A DNA stretch of 64,000 nt, taken from Erythrobacter neustonensis. GTDB lineage: Bacteria; Pseudomonadota; Alphaproteobacteria; Sphingomonadales; Sphingomonadaceae. Where the stretch lies: positions 248,001 to 312,000 of the forward strand of contig NZ_CP016033.1 of the NCBI RefSeq assembly GCF_001663175.1, given 5' to 3'. Below the pieces are notes generated by a model. It ran no database searches and was not told the origin of the DNA. It saw nothing but the letters and a program-made list of their open reading frames with translations. Below are positions 36,933 to 47,932 of the stretch, piece after piece (positions within the stretch are counted from its first letter, which is position 1; the number at the start of each line of letters is the position of its first letter). Made by a program: the position numbers and the translations under genes.

Positions 36933-39900
36933 CGTCGCCTCGGCCTCCTCGCTGGACCCGCGCGCTCCCGTCAAGGTGGTGATCGTCACGCTCGACAATC
37001 ACCTGAAGGGCGCCGTCGACCGGGCCGAGGAAGCCTTGGCGAGCGAAGGCATCGCGCTTTCGCTGCATGCCGCATCCGAATGGGGCTCCACCGCCGAGGA
37101 TCTTGCAGCGGTTCGGTCAGCCATCGCCAGCGCCGACATCATCATCGCGACGATGCTGTTCCTCGACGATCATATCCGCATGGTTCTGCCCGATCTCGAA
37201 GCGCGGCGCGAGACCTGCGATGCGATGATCTGCCTGATGAGCGCGGGCGAAGTCGTGCGGCTGACCAAGATGGGCGGCTATCGCATGGATGCGCCTGCCA
37301 AGGGCCCGCTTGCGCTGCTCAAGAAACTGCGCGGCAATGCAGGCAAGGGCGGCAAGCCGAGTTCGGGCGCGGGCCAGATGAAGATGCTGCGCCGCTTGCC
37401 CAAGATCCTGCGCTTCATCCCCGGCACCGCGCAGGATGTCCGCGCCTATTTCCTGACGCTGCAATACTGGCTGGCGGGTTCGGACGAGAATGTGGTCGCG
37501 ATGGTGCGCGCGCTGATCGACCGCTATGCCGCGGGCGAGCGGATGTATCGCCGCGGCATCACCAAGGCCGACGCGCCGCTCGAATATCCCGAAACCGGGG
37601 TCTACCATCCCGCAACGCAGCAGCGCATTTCGGAAAGCCTGCGCCTGCTGCCCACAGCGCCCGGACGCGAGGGCACGGTCGGGCTGATCCTGCTGCGTTC
37701 CTATCTTTTGGGCCGCGACTGCGCGCATTACGACGGCGCGATTGCCGCCTTCGAGGCCGCGGGATTGAAGGTCGTGCCGGTGTTCGCCGCCGGGCTCGAT
37801 GCACGCCCTGCGATCGAACAATTCTTCATCGGCCCCGATGGCCGCCCGACCGTGGACGCGATCGTCAATCTCACTGGCTTCAGCCTGGTCGGCGGCCCGG
37901 CCTATTCCGATGCCCCTGCCGCGCGCACGATGCTGGGCGATCTCGACGTGTCCTATCTTGCCGCGCATGCGATCGAATTCCAGACGATCGAGGAATGGGC
38001 GCAGCGGCCACAAGGGCTCTTGCCGCTTGAATCGACGATGATGGTTGCGCTTCCCGAACTTGACGGGGCGACGGTGCCGCATGTCTTTGGCGGGCGCAGC
38101 GGTCAATCCGGCAAGGGTTGCGGCGGGTGCGAGCGCAATTGCGCGCCGCCGGTTTCGCACAAGGCGCGCCCGATGCAGGCCTGCCCCGAACGCGCCGAAG
38201 CGCTCGCTGCCAAGACCCGGCGGTTGATCCAGCTGCGCCGCGCAGACCGGGCGCTGCGCAAGCTTGCGATCGTGGTCTTCAACTTCCCCCCCAATTCGGG
38301 TGCGACCGGGACCGCAGCCTTCATGGGCGTGCATGAAAGCCTTTACGCGACGCTCCAGCGCCTCGCCGCCGAGGGTTACGATGTCGACGTCCCCGAAACC
38401 ATCGATGCGATGCGCGAGCGCCTGCTCAAGGGCAATGCCGAACGCTTCGGCAGCGATGCCAATGTTGCCCACCGCGTCCCGGCTGACGAGCACGTCGCGC
38501 GCGAGCCGCATCTCGCCGAAATCGAGGCCGCATGGGGCCCCGCGCCGGGCAAGCAGCTGACGGACGGTGGGCACATCCTCATTCAGGGCACGCATTTCGG
38601 CAATGTCTTCGTCGGCGTGCAGCCCGGCTTCGGCTACGAAGGCGATCCGATGCGCCTGTTGTTCGAAGGCACCTTCGCACCGACCCACGCCTTCAGCGCG
38701 TTCTACCGCTACATCCGCGAAGATTTCGGCGCGCACGCGGTGCTGCATTTCGGCACGCATGGCGCGCTTGAATTCATGCCGGGCAAGCAGGTGGGGATGA
38801 GCGGCCGCTGCTGGCCCGACCGGCTGATCGGCAACGTCCCCAATTTCTATCTCTATGCCGCCAACAACCCGTCCGAAGGCATGCTCGCCAAACGTCGGTC
38901 GGGCGCGACGCTGATCAGCTATCTCACCCCGCCGCTCGCGCAAGCCGGGCTTTACAAGGGCCTGTCGGAGCTGAAGGCCAGTGTCGAACGCTGGCGCGCC
39001 ACGATCGACGATGCCGACCATGCCGAAGAACGCGCCGATCTTGCCGCACTGATCGCCGACCAATGCGACGCGCTCGACATCCGCTACACCGAGATCGGCG
39101 ATCTGCCCGCCCATCTTTACGAGATCGAGCAATATCTCATCCCGCACGGCCTCCACGTGTTCGGCCGCAATCCGGCGGGCGCTGAACGCGAGGACATGCT
39201 CGATGCGATGGTGCAATCGGGCAGCCACGGCGGCGAGACGCCCGACCGCGAAGGGCTCGGCGCGCTGCTCGATTCCTCGGACGAAATGGCCGCGCTGATC
39301 CATGCGCTCGATGCAGGCTATGTCCCGCCCGCGCCCGGCGGCGATGTGGTGGCAAACCCCGACGTGCTGCCCACGGGGCGCAATATTTACGGGTTCGATC
39401 CGTTCCTGCTGCCTTCGGCCTATGCATGCCGGATCGGCAGCGAACAGGCCGAACAGTTGATCGCACGCCACGTCAACGGCGGCCAGCCCTTCCCCGAAAG
39501 CATCGCGATGGTGCTCTGGGGCACGGACAACATGAAGTCCGAAGGGGTCCAGATCGCGCAGGCGATGACCTTGATGGGCGCACGCCCGCGGCGCGATTCC
39601 TATGGCCGGCTGTGCGGGGCGGAGCTGATCCCGCTGGAGGAACTCGGCCGCCCGCGGATCGATGTGGTGGTGACGCTGTCGGGCATTTTCCGCGATCTCC
39701 TGCCGATGCAGACCCGGATGCTTGCCGAAGCGGCGCTGCTCGCAAGCTGCGCCGATGAGGCCTGCGAAGCCAATTTCGTGCGCAAGCACACGCTGTCGCA
39801 TCAGGCCAGCCAGGGCTGCGATTTCGAGACGGCGGCGCTGCGGGTCTTCTCCAATGCGGAAGGAGCCTACGGCGCCAACGTCAACCAGATGATCGACGGC

Positions 39901-40563
39901 GGGGTCTGGGCCGACCCCGATGAACTCGCCAATGCCTTCGAAAGCAACAAGGGCTTTGCCTACGGCATCAGCGGCAAACCGGTGCAGCAGCGCGCCCTGC
40001 TGCAAAGCGCGCTGGGCACGGTCGATTTCACCTACCAGAACCTTGAAAGCATCGAACTGGGCATCAACGACGTCGACCAGTATGTCGACGGCCTCGGCGG
40101 TGTGACCCGTTCGGTCGCGCGGGCCAAGGGCGTCGAAAGCCCGGTCTATATCCTCGATGCGACACGCGGACACACCAAGGTGCGCACGCTCGCCGAACAG
40201 ATCGACCTGGAAGCGCGCACCCGCACTTTGAACCCCAAGTGGTTCGAAGGGATGCTCGAACACGGTTACGAGGGTGTGCGCCAGATCGAAGGCCATGTCA
40301 CCAGCGCGCTCGGCTGGTCAGCCACCACCGGGCAGGTGTCCCCGTGGGTCTACCAGAAGATTTCCGAGACCTTCGTGCTCGATGCCGAGATGCGGCGCCG
40401 CCTGTCCGACCTGAACCCCAAGAGCGCCGGGCGCGTCGCCGGGCGGCTGCTCGAAGCGTGCGACCGCAATCTGTGGGCCCCGGACGAAGCGACACTCGCC
40501 GCCTTGCGCGAAGCCAATGACGAGCTTGAGGACCGCCTCGAAGGCGTGTTCCCGGCAGAATGA
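36922..40563 (+). CDS. bchH: Magnesium chelatase subunit H (BchH)
   Basis: 1213 residues, the porphyrin-binding and catalytic subunit of Mg chelatase, about the usual length. N-terminal [20 protein letters not shown] is typical, and cobN/Mg-chelatase blocks follow: [40 protein letters not shown] and [15 protein letters not shown]. It cooperates with BchI and BchD, encoded in another operon 25 kb away. The ATG overlaps the bchB stop by 11 bp. bchL begins 18 bp downstream. Confidence 0.97.
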   Translation: MPGSVASASSLDPRAPVKVVIVTLDNHLKGAVDRAEEALASEGIALSLHAASEWGSTAEDLAAVRSAIASADIIIATMLFLDDHIRMVLPDLEARRETCDAMICLMSAGEVVRLTKMGGYRMDAPAKGPLALLKKLRGNAGKGGKPSSGAGQMKMLRRLPKILRFIPGTAQDVRAYFLTLQYWLAGSDENVVAMVRALIDRYAAGERMYRRGITKADAPLEYPETGVYHPATQQRISESLRLLPTAPGREGTVGLILLRSYLLGRDCAHYDGAIAAFEAAGLKVVPVFAAGLDARPAIEQFFIGPDGRPTVDAIVNLTGFSLVGGPAYSDAPAARTMLGDLDVSYLAAHAIEFQTIEEWAQRPQGLLPLESTMMVALPELDGATVPHVFGGRSGQSGKGCGGCERNCAPPVSHKARPMQACPERAEALAAKTRRLIQLRRADRALRKLAIVVFNFPPNSGATGTAAFMGVHESLYATLQRLAAEGYDVDVPETIDAMRERLLKGNAERFGSDANVAHRVPADEHVAREPHLAEIEAAWGPAPGKQLTDGGHILIQGTHFGNVFVGVQPGFGYEGDPMRLLFEGTFAPTHAFSAFYRYIREDFGAHAVLHFGTHGALEFMPGKQVGMSGRCWPDRLIGNVPNFYLYAANNPSEGMLAKRRSGATLISYLTPPLAQAGLYKGLSELKASVERWRATIDDADHAEERADLAALIADQCDALDIRYTEIGDLPAHLYEIEQYLIPHGLHVFGRNPAGAEREDMLDAMVQSGSHGGETPDREGLGALLDSSDEMAALIHALDAGYVPPAPGGDVVANPDVLPTGRNIYGFDPFLLPSAYACRIGSEQAEQLIARHVNGGQPFPESIAMVLWGTDNMKSEGVQIAQAMTLMGARPRRDSYGRLCGAELIPLEELGRPRIDVVVTLSGIFRDLLPMQTRMLAEAALLASCADEACEANFVRKHTLSHQASQGCDFETAALRVFSNAEGAYGANVNQMIDGGVWADPDELANAFESNKGFAYGISGKPVQQRALLQSALGTVDFTYQNLESIELGINDVDQYVDGLGGVTRSVARAKGVESPVYILDATRGHTKVRTLAEQIDLEARTRTLNPKWFEGMLEHGYEGVRQIEGHVTSALGWSATTGQVSPWVYQKISETFVLDAEMRRRLSDLNPKSAGRVAGRLLEACDRNLWAPDEATLAALREANDELEDRLEGVFPAE

Positions 40564-41477
<914 letters not shown>

Positions 41478-41478
<1 letters not shown>

Positions 41479-42182
41479 TGGCCACGCGCAACCCTTCCGA
41501 ATATGACGACCGGCGCGAGGCGCTGGCGACCTATTTCGACAGCACCGCGCGTCAGGCGTGGATCGATCTCACATCGGATGCCAAGGTTTCGGGCATCCGC
41601 GCCACGGTGCGCGCCGGGCGCGACGCGATGCGCGCGCTGCTGCTTGACTGGCTGCCCACCGATCTGCGCCGCACGACCCTGCTCGATGCCGGCTGCGGCA
41701 CCGGATCGCTGGCGGTCGCGGCCGCCTGCCGCGGCGCGGACGTGACCGGGATCGATGTTGCCTCGGGCCTCGTCGACGTGGCGCGGGAACGCACGCCTTC
41801 CTTCATTGGTCACGGGCGCATCCATTGGCGCTCGGGCGACATGCTCGATTCAAGTCTGGGCACCTTTGCGCACGTGGTGGCGATGGATTCGCTGATCCAT
41901 TACGATCCGGCCGATCTGGTCGACGCGCTGGGGCAACTCGCGCAGCGCACGACGGGGTCGATCCTGTTCACCTTCGCGCCGCGCACGACGTTGCTTGCCG
42001 CGATGCACAATGTCGGCAAGGTCTTTCCCAAGTCCGACCGCAGCCCCGCGATCGTCCCGGTCGCCGAGGCCGATCTGCGCGCGCGGTTGGCGCGGTTATC
42101 GGGCTGGAGCATCGGCCGCACGCAGCGCATCTCCAGCGGGTTCTACACCTCGCAGGCGCTCGAACTGGTTCGCCACGGATGA
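41478..42182 (+). CDS. bchM: Magnesium-protoporphyrin IX methyltransferase BchM
   Basis: 234 residues from the ATG overlapping the bchL stop (TGATG). SAM methyltransferase esterifying the ring-C propionate of Mg-protoporphyrin, just before the AcsF cyclase step. Motif I LLDAGCGTGSLAVAAACRGA, then VTGIDVASGLVDVARER, and the family block VFPKSDRSPAIVPVAE. Together with acsF 4.5 kb downstream it covers Mg-protoporphyrin to protochlorophyllide. lhaA overlaps by ATGA. Confidence 0.97.
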
Positions 42183-43624
42183 CCCGCCCCGCTCGCCCCG
42201 CCCCGCCGAAGTTTGCCGACATCGTGTTTCGGCTGCTTCCCTTTGCGGACGCGGCGAGCGATGATCTGCCCCTGCCCCGGCTGCTGCGCCTCTCGCTGTT
42301 CCAGGTGAGCGTGGGCATGGCGATGGTGCTGCTCAATGGCACGTTGAACCGGGTGATGGTGGTCGAGCTTGGCACGCCGACATGGCTCGTTGCGCTCCTG
42401 ATCGCGGTGCCGCTGCTTGCCGCGCCTTTCCGTGCGCTGATGGGCCACAAGTCGGACACGCACCGTTCGGTGCTGGGCTGGCGGCGGGTGCCCTATATCT
42501 GGTTCGGATCGATGCTGCAGTTCGGCGGGCTGGCGATCATGCCCTTTGCGCTGCTGCTGCTGCTCGACAAGCCCGAACGTTTCACGTTGGGGCTGGTCGC
42601 CGCCGCGGCGGCGTTCCTGTTGACCGGGACAGGTTTCCATATGACGCAGACCGCGGGCCTTGCCTTGGTCAGCGATCTGGCCCCGCGCGAGAAGCGCCCG
42701 CGCGCGGTCGCATTGCATTATATCACGCTGCTGATCGGGATGATGTTTGCAGCCTTCGTAATCGGCGGCGTGCTGGCCGACTTTTCTTCCACCAAGCTCG
42801 TGCAGGTGATCCAGGGTTGCGCGGTGCTCACCGTGATCCTCAACACCATCGCGATCTGGAAGCAGGAAGCGCGCAACCCCGCGATTACGCGCGGTCCAGA
42901 ACCCGGCGCGCCCACTTTCTCGCAGCTCTGGCACGATTTCGTGCGCAGCGGGCGCAATGCGCGGCTGCTGATCGCGATCGGGATCGGCGCTGCGGGTTTC
43001 GCGATGCAGGACGCCTTGCTCGAACCTTATGGCGGCGAAATTCTGGGTCTGTCGGTCGGTGCGACCACAGGGCTGACGGGCGCATGGGCGTTGGGCTCGC
43101 TGATCGGGTTTACGGTGTCGGGCGGCGCGCTCGCCCGCGGCTGGAACCCGCTCCGGCTGGCGGGCACCGGGATGGTTATCGGGATCAACGCGTTTCTGCT
43201 GGTTCTGTTTGCCGGGCCGTTCGCCGCGCCGCTGATGCTCTATGCCGGCGCGCTCGGGATCGGGCTGGGCCTGGGGTTGTTTTCGGTCGGCACGCTGATG
43301 GAGGCGATGAACCTTGCCGACACCGAAGGATCGGGCCTTGCGCTTGGCGCATGGGGCGCGGTGCAGGCAAGCTGCGCCGGCCTCGGCATCGCAGTCGGCG
43401 GCCTGCTGCGCGATGGCATTGCGATGCTGGTGCAAAGCGACGCGCCGACCGCCAGTCTGGCGATGCGCGCCACCGGATACGGCACGGTCTATGTCCTCGA
43501 AATCGCGCTCCTGCTGATCGGGCTTGCCGCAATCGGCCCGCTGGTCAGCCATCGTCGCATCGAGGACGCAGATGCGGACCCGCTGCCCGCGCGCGCCTTC
43601 GGTCTTGCGGAGTTTCCGACATGA
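42179..43624 (+). CDS. lhaA: LhaA (PucC-family) LH1 assembly/bacteriochlorophyll delivery protein
   Basis: 481 residues, twelve-helix BCD-family MFS protein located, as usual, between bchM and puhA. Family features: LNGTLNRVMVVELGTPTWLV, APFRALMGHKSDTHRSVLGWRRVPYIW (in part: RALMGHKSDTHRSVLGWRR), and FHMTQTAGLALVSDLAP. In Rhodobacter the homologue is needed for normal LH1 levels, probably by handing pigment to the antenna polypeptides. It starts within the bchM stop (ATGA). Confidence 0.95.
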   Translation: MTRPARPAPPKFADIVFRLLPFADAASDDLPLPRLLRLSLFQVSVGMAMVLLNGTLNRVMVVELGTPTWLVALLIAVPLLAAPFRALMGHKSDTHRSVLGWRRVPYIWFGSMLQFGGLAIMPFALLLLLDKPERFTLGLVAAAAAFLLTGTGFHMTQTAGLALVSDLAPREKRPRAVALHYITLLIGMMFAAFVIGGVLADFSSTKLVQVIQGCAVLTVILNTIAIWKQEARNPAITRGPEPGAPTFSQLWHDFVRSGRNARLLIAIGIGAAGFAMQDALLEPYGGEILGLSVGATTGLTGAWALGSLIGFTVSGGALARGWNPLRLAGTGMVIGINAFLLVLFAGPFAAPLMLYAGALGIGLGLGLFSVGTLMEAMNLADTEGSGLALGAWGAVQASCAGLGIAVGGLLRDGIAMLVQSDAPTASLAMRATGYGTVYVLEIALLLIGLAAIGPLVSHRRIEDADADPLPARAFGLAEFPT

Positions 43625-43692
43625 TTATCGCTGCCTGCCTGTCCCGTATCGTGCCCGCCGCCGCGCCGGCCTGTTCCATGAGAGGAATGTGA
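43621..43692 (+). other. 23-codon reading frame coupled between lhaA and puhA
   Basis: An ATG overlapping the lhaA stop opens MIIAACLSRIVPAAAPACSM and ends one base before the puhA ATG. It fills the whole intercistronic space and keeps the ATGA coupling seen elsewhere in this operon. It could be a relay for translation into puhA, a tiny protein, or chance; nothing in its sequence is recognised. Confidence 0.3.
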
Positions 43693-43693
43693 A

Positions 43694-44500
43694 ATGAACG
43701 CTGCCTATATCGTCGGCTCCTTCGATGCTGCCGAGCTCGCCTTCCTGTTGTTCTTCGTGTTCTTCGTGGCGCTGGTGTTCTATCTGAACAGGGAAAGCCG
43801 GCGCGAAGGCTACCCGCTCGAAGAAGAAGAGACCGGCAAGGTTCTCCCGGGCAGCCTGTTCGATGGCGAGAAGAAGGTTTTCCAGCTGCCCCACGGCCGC
43901 GGCACCTACGTTCCCGAAGACGTGGCGCGCGACGACATCAACGTCCCCGGCGTCCAGTCCTTCCGCGCAGCCGGCGCCCCTTGGGTTCCGAGCGGCGACG
44001 CGATGGCACAGGGCATGGGGCCGGCCGCCTTTGCCAACCGGGCGAAATACCCCGACCTCACCTTCGATGGCCGTCCGCGCATCGTGCCGATCGGCCAGAG
44101 CCACGAACTGGTGATCGCCGACAATGATCCCAAGCTGATCGGCTGGCCGGTGGTCGCGGCCGATGGCGTAACCGCGGGCAAGGTCAGCGATGTCTGGGTC
44201 GATCAGGCCGAACACCTGATCCGCTATCTCGAAATCGAGACCACCACCGGCAAGAAGGTGCTCGCACCGATGATGGTGGCGGTCGTCCACGGCAACAGCC
44301 TGATCGATGCGCTGCTGCCGATCATTCAGAACAAGCCGCAATATGTCGAGATCGACGCGATCACTGCGGCGCAATTCGATGCCGTCCCGATGCTCGAGAC
44401 CGCGGGCACGATCACCCGCTACGAGGAAGATCGCATCCAGGCCTATTTCGGCGGCGGCTACATGTACGCAACCCCCGAAAGGTCGGAAGCATGGATCTGA
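43694..44500 (+). CDS. puhA: Photosynthetic reaction centre H subunit PuhA
   Basis: 268 residues. One N-terminal membrane span (AELAFLLFFVFFVALVFYLN) followed by RESRREGYPLEEE, then the cytoplasmic barrel domain with the PRC-like region WPVVAADGVTAGKVSDVWVD and the C-terminal TRYEEDRIQAYFGGGYMYATP. It caps PufL-PufM on the cytoplasmic side and tunes proton delivery to QB. GAGGAATG lies before the ATG. The stop overlaps the puhB start by 10 bp. Confidence 0.97.
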   Translation: MNAAYIVGSFDAAELAFLLFFVFFVALVFYLNRESRREGYPLEEEETGKVLPGSLFDGEKKVFQLPHGRGTYVPEDVARDDINVPGVQSFRAAGAPWVPSGDAMAQGMGPAAFANRAKYPDLTFDGRPRIVPIGQSHELVIADNDPKLIGWPVVAADGVTAGKVSDVWVDQAEHLIRYLEIETTTGKKVLAPMMVAVVHGNSLIDALLPIIQNKPQYVEIDAITAAQFDAVPMLETAGTITRYEEDRIQAYFGGGYMYATPERSEAWI

Positions 44501-45267
44501 ACGCCACAGCGGCGGCGGTCGGTCCGGTGGCAGCGGCGGCAACGCCGCTGCCCGCCGGGATCGATCACGCCGCGCTCGAGAACGATGGCCCCAAGGCCTT
44601 CGGTGACAAGCTCGGCACGCCCGCGCCGGACGAGATAGTGCTGTGGAAGGGCCGCCCCGACACCCGCCTCCTGGCGCGGAGCGCGTTCCACACGCGCAAG
44701 GCCGGTCTTTACATGGGCGCGCTGATGGTGACCGCGCTGCTGCTGGACAGGCCGCAGGCGGCGATCGTCGTGGCGGCGCTGGGCACGATCCTGTGCGCGT
44801 TGCTGTACCTGCTCGCCTGGGCTTCGGCACGCAGCACGCTGTATATCCTTACCGACAGCCGGTTGATCATGCGCATCGGCGTCGCGATCGAGACCCGGGT
44901 CAATATCCCGCTCAAGCAGATCAACGCAGCATCGCTCGCACTGCATGGCAAGGACGGCCACGGCGATATCGCGCTCGCGGTCGCGGGCGAACGGCTGCTC
45001 GGCACGCTGCTGTTGTGGCCGCATGTGCGCCCCTGGCGCTATGCCATGCCCCAGCCGATGCTGCGCGCGGTGCCCGACGCCGCCCGTCTTGCGCGGATGA
45101 TCGCCGAACAGCGCGCGCAATTCGGCACGATTGCGGTCAATTTGACCGAGATCAAGGAACCCGCGCCAGCAAGCGGGCAAAGCGTGGCATCGCCCGTGGC
45201 CCTGCCCGGCCGCCCTGCCCGCGTCATTCACCGCGGTGCGCCCGGATTGGAAGGAGCGCCAGCATGA
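44491..45267 (+). CDS. puhB: Photosynthetic complex assembly protein PuhB
   Basis: 258 residues with PH-domain-like repeated barrel features and two membrane segments near residues 70-110 (GLYMGALMVTALLLD and AALGTILCALLYLLAW), followed by STLYILTDSRLIMRIGVAIE, the hallmark of PuhB and related bacterial PH-domain membrane proteins. In Rhodobacter it promotes reaction-centre assembly. It overlaps puhA upstream and puhC downstream. Confidence 0.94.
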   Translation: MDLNATAAAVGPVAAAATPLPAGIDHAALENDGPKAFGDKLGTPAPDEIVLWKGRPDTRLLARSAFHTRKAGLYMGALMVTALLLDRPQAAIVVAALGTILCALLYLLAWASARSTLYILTDSRLIMRIGVAIETRVNIPLKQINAASLALHGKDGHGDIALAVAGERLLGTLLLWPHVRPWRYAMPQPMLRAVPDAARLARMIAEQRAQFGTIAVNLTEIKEPAPASGQSVASPVALPGRPARVIHRGAPGLEGAPA

Positions 45268-45752
45268 TCGTTCGCGAATATGAAAAGGACGAAATCACCG
45301 TCCACCGCGCGCCGCTGTTGCTGATGGGCGGATTGATTGCGGCCTCGCTGGTGCTCACCGCATCGGTCACGATGGGGTTCCTGCCAAAGCAGTCCGTCCC
45401 CGCCGAAGCGCGCGCTGCCGCCGGGATCGATGTCGCGCAGAAGCGCAGCCTGCGCTTCTTCGACGAGGCCGATGGCAGCGTCAGGATCGAAGACGGCGCA
45501 AGCGGCGAAGTGCTGGCCCGCCACGGTGTGGGTGCCGGCGGCTTCATCCGTGCCACGGTGCGCAGCCTGGTGCACCAGCGGCGTATCCGCGGGCTTGGCC
45601 CCGAGGTCGCCTTCACGCTGACCCGCTGGGAAAACGACACGCTCACGCTGTCCGATCCGGCCACCGGACGCAGCCTCGAAGTCAGCGCCTTCGGGCCCGA
45701 CAACCGCGCGGTCTACCAGGAACTGCTGCCTGTCAGCGGAGGGGCGCACTGA
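45264..45752 (+). CDS. puhC: Photosynthetic complex assembly protein PuhC
   Basis: 162 residues from the ATG overlapping the puhB stop. N-terminal cytoplasmic part (MIVREYEKDEITVHRAPLLL), one membrane span (GGLIAASLVLTASVTMGF), then a periplasmic domain with RSLRFFDEADGSVRIED and GFIRATVRSLVHQRRIRGLG typical of PuhC. It is needed for normal LH1-reaction-centre reorganisation in Rhodobacter. The next gene starts in its stop codon. Confidence 0.94.
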   Translation: MIVREYEKDEITVHRAPLLLMGGLIAASLVLTASVTMGFLPKQSVPAEARAAAGIDVAQKRSLRFFDEADGSVRIEDGASGEVLARHGVGAGGFIRATVRSLVHQRRIRGLGPEVAFTLTRWENDTLTLSDPATGRSLEVSAFGPDNRAVYQELLPVSGGAH

Positions 45753-46054
45753 TGGCTTTTGCCTTCCTGTCCGGTCAATCCTTCGAAACGCCCTGCACGA
45801 TCACGGTCGAGCAGAGTTCGGAGCATTTCCACGCGCATGTCGAACTCGACGGCGACATCGCGATGGAGCCGGGCGACAAGGTGCGGGTCCACGGCGCGCC
45901 GATCGCGATCCCCTTCGGCACGCGTGAAGTGTTCGCGCGCCGCGCCACCGTCACCCGTGCCAGCCCGCTGGCGCGCACCCTCACGCGGATTGCCGCCTAT
46001 TTCGACCTGAGCGAACTCTACGAAGTCAGCTTCAACGCCGGGAGGATCAAATGA
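45752..46054 (+). CDS. Conserved-looking 100-residue protein of the puh operon, function unknown
   Basis: 100 residues, soluble, no membrane span. It is locked into the operon: the ATG shares the last base of the puhC stop, and its stop overlaps the acsF start by ATGA. The sequence is beta-rich ([20 protein letters not shown], then [20 protein letters not shown]), suggesting a small beta-barrel, possibly contacting the cyclase or assembly complex. I do not recognise a named family; a small gene at this place is common in photosynthesis clusters of alphaproteobacteria. Confidence 0.85.
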   Translation: MAFAFLSGQSFETPCTITVEQSSEHFHAHVELDGDIAMEPGDKVRVHGAPIAIPFGTREVFARRATVTRASPLARTLTRIAAYFDLSELYEVSFNAGRIK

Positions 46055-47112
46055 ACGCCTACAAGCCGATGACCAGCGAAGAGGCGATGGCCATCGCCAC
46101 GCAGGACACGATGCTGACCCCGCGGTTCTACACCACCGATTACGATGCGCTGGACGCGATCGACGTGTCGCCGGTGCGCAGCGAATGGGACCAGCTGATC
46201 GCCGACATGGTGGGTGATCCCAACAAGCTGCACTTCAAGCATTCGGACCGCTTCAAGGGCGTGATCGAAGGGCTGGAACCGGCGCTGCGCAAGGAATTCA
46301 CCGATTTCCTCGTCAGCTCGATGACGTCCGAGTTCTCGGGCTGCGTGCTTTATGCCGAAATCGCGCGGCGCACCAAGAACCCTGACGTGAAGCAGCTCTT
46401 CCGCCTGCTCGCGCGCGATGAAAGCCGCCATGCCGGGTTCATCAACGAAAGCCTCAAGGATGCCGGGATCGGGGTTGATCTGGGCTATCTGACCAAGACC
46501 AAGAAATACACCTACTTCAAGCCGAAGTTCATCTTCTACGCGGTCTACCTGTCCGAGAAGATCGGCTATGCCCGCTACATCACGATCTTCCGCCATCTGG
46601 CGCAGAACCCGCAAAACAAGTTTCACCCGATCTTCGACTGGTTCGAGGAATGGTGCAACGACGAGTTCCGCCACGGCGAGGCATTCGCCATGCTGCTGCG
46701 CGCCGATCCCAAGCTGCTTGAGGGTGCGAACACGCTGTGGGTGCGGTTCTTCCTGCTGTCGGTCTATGCCACCATGTATGTGCGCGATCACAACCGCCCG
46801 CTGTTCCACGCCGCGCTCGGCGTCGATCCGACGGAGTATGATTACAAGGTCTTCTCGATCACCAATCAGATCGCGCGGCAGGTCTTCCCGGTCGAACTCG
46901 ATATCGATGCCCCCGCCTTCCGCCGCCAGATGGAGCGGCTGCGGCTTGCGGCGGCGCGGATCGAGAACGGCAAGGCGCGCGGGGGGATCGGCGGGCTGCT
47001 GAGCCGCGTCTCGGGCACGCTCGGCGCAGGCCTCGCCTTTGCGCGGATGTATCTGCAGCGGCCCAAGCCCAACGCGCTTCCCCACGCTATCCGGTTGCAG
47101 CCCGCGTGGTAA
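46051..47112 (+). CDS. acsF: Aerobic Mg-protoporphyrin IX monomethyl ester oxidative cyclase AcsF
   Basis: 353 residues, diiron monooxygenase making the isocyclic ring E of bacteriochlorophyll using O2, the reason the pathway runs in air. Iron-ligand motifs are ESRH in [15 protein letters not shown] and DEFRH in [16 protein letters not shown], plus glutamates in [10 protein letters not shown]. It begins at the ATG overlapping the previous stop with GGAGG upstream. No bchE (the anaerobic cyclase) is in the window. It ends overlapping the puhE start. Confidence 0.97.
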   Translation: MNAYKPMTSEEAMAIATQDTMLTPRFYTTDYDALDAIDVSPVRSEWDQLIADMVGDPNKLHFKHSDRFKGVIEGLEPALRKEFTDFLVSSMTSEFSGCVLYAEIARRTKNPDVKQLFRLLARDESRHAGFINESLKDAGIGVDLGYLTKTKKYTYFKPKFIFYAVYLSEKIGYARYITIFRHLAQNPQNKFHPIFDWFEEWCNDEFRHGEAFAMLLRADPKLLEGANTLWVRFFLLSVYATMYVRDHNRPLFHAALGVDPTEYDYKVFSITNQIARQVFPVELDIDAPAFRRQMERLRLAAARIENGKARGGIGGLLSRVSGTLGAGLAFARMYLQRPKPNALPHAIRLQPAW

Positions 47113-47903
47113 GCTGGAGCGGCCATATTGTGCCGTTCATCGTGACGGTGGCGATCTGGTTTGTCGCGACCGGGCTGATTGCCTGGGCGGACAACCGCGA
47201 ACGCGCCACCTTTTCGCGCAGCCTCTTGGTCGGCAGCATCGCCGGGATTGCAGGGTTGCTGGTGATCCTACTCTCCTCGCTTTCGGCCGAAGTCTGGGCG
47301 GTGTATCTGTCCTTCATCGGCGCGCTGATGGTGTGGGGCTGGCATGAACTTTCCTTCCTCACCGGCGCTTCTGCCGGGCCGCGACGTGGGATGGCCGAAC
47401 CGGGGCTTGTCGGGATCGCACGGTTCCGGCAGGCAGCGGGAACCGTGATGCATCACGAGGTCGCGCTCGCCGTCACCGCGCTGCTGCTGATCTCGCTTGC
47501 ATGGAACGCGCCCAACCAGATCGGCGCGACGGTGTTCGTGCTGATGTTCGGGATGCGGCTGATTTCCAAGATCAACCTGTTCGTAGGCGTCCCCAATTCG
47601 ACGTCCGAGATGCTGCCCGATCAGCTCGCCTATCTTAAGTCCTATTTCGGCCCCAACCGGATGACGGTACTGCTGGCCGCGTCGATCGCTGCCATCGCGG
47701 GCGCGACCGCGTGGTTTGCCGGCCTTGCACTCGCCGCGCCGGTCGGCAGCGCCGAGATGGTGGGCGCAAGCCTGTTGACGACGCTCGCGTTGCTCGGCGT
47801 GCTTGAACACCTGTTTCTGGCCCTGCCGTTCCGCGACGGAATGCTGTGGGGCTGGGCCTATCCGCAGCGCAGGTCTGCTGCCCCGATCACCCGGGATCAA
47901 TGA
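47106..47903 (+). CDS. puhE: Photosynthetic complex assembly protein PuhE
   Basis: 265 residues from a GTG that overlaps the acsF stop. Polytopic membrane protein (six to seven segments) of the DUF3623/PuhE family: [36 protein letters not shown] and [19 protein letters not shown] are characteristic. In Rhodobacter it modulates bacteriochlorophyll supply for LH1/RC assembly. The ALA synthase gene follows within 30 bp. Confidence 0.94.
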   Translation: MVSWSGHIVPFIVTVAIWFVATGLIAWADNRERATFSRSLLVGSIAGIAGLLVILLSSLSAEVWAVYLSFIGALMVWGWHELSFLTGASAGPRRGMAEPGLVGIARFRQAAGTVMHHEVALAVTALLLISLAWNAPNQIGATVFVLMFGMRLISKINLFVGVPNSTSEMLPDQLAYLKSYFGPNRMTVLLAASIAAIAGATAWFAGLALAAPVGSAEMVGASLLTTLALLGVLEHLFLALPFRDGMLWGWAYPQRRSAAPITRDQ

Positions 47904-47932
47904 CAATGACGACGATACAAGAGGGAAAGCGC

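Noticed and set aside
37117..40296. Very long open frame (1059 codons) on the strand opposite bchH
   Set aside because: It is antisense to a clear BchH coding region; long opposite-strand frames are usual in GC-rich coding DNA, and the translation is rich in His, Arg and Gln without family resemblance.
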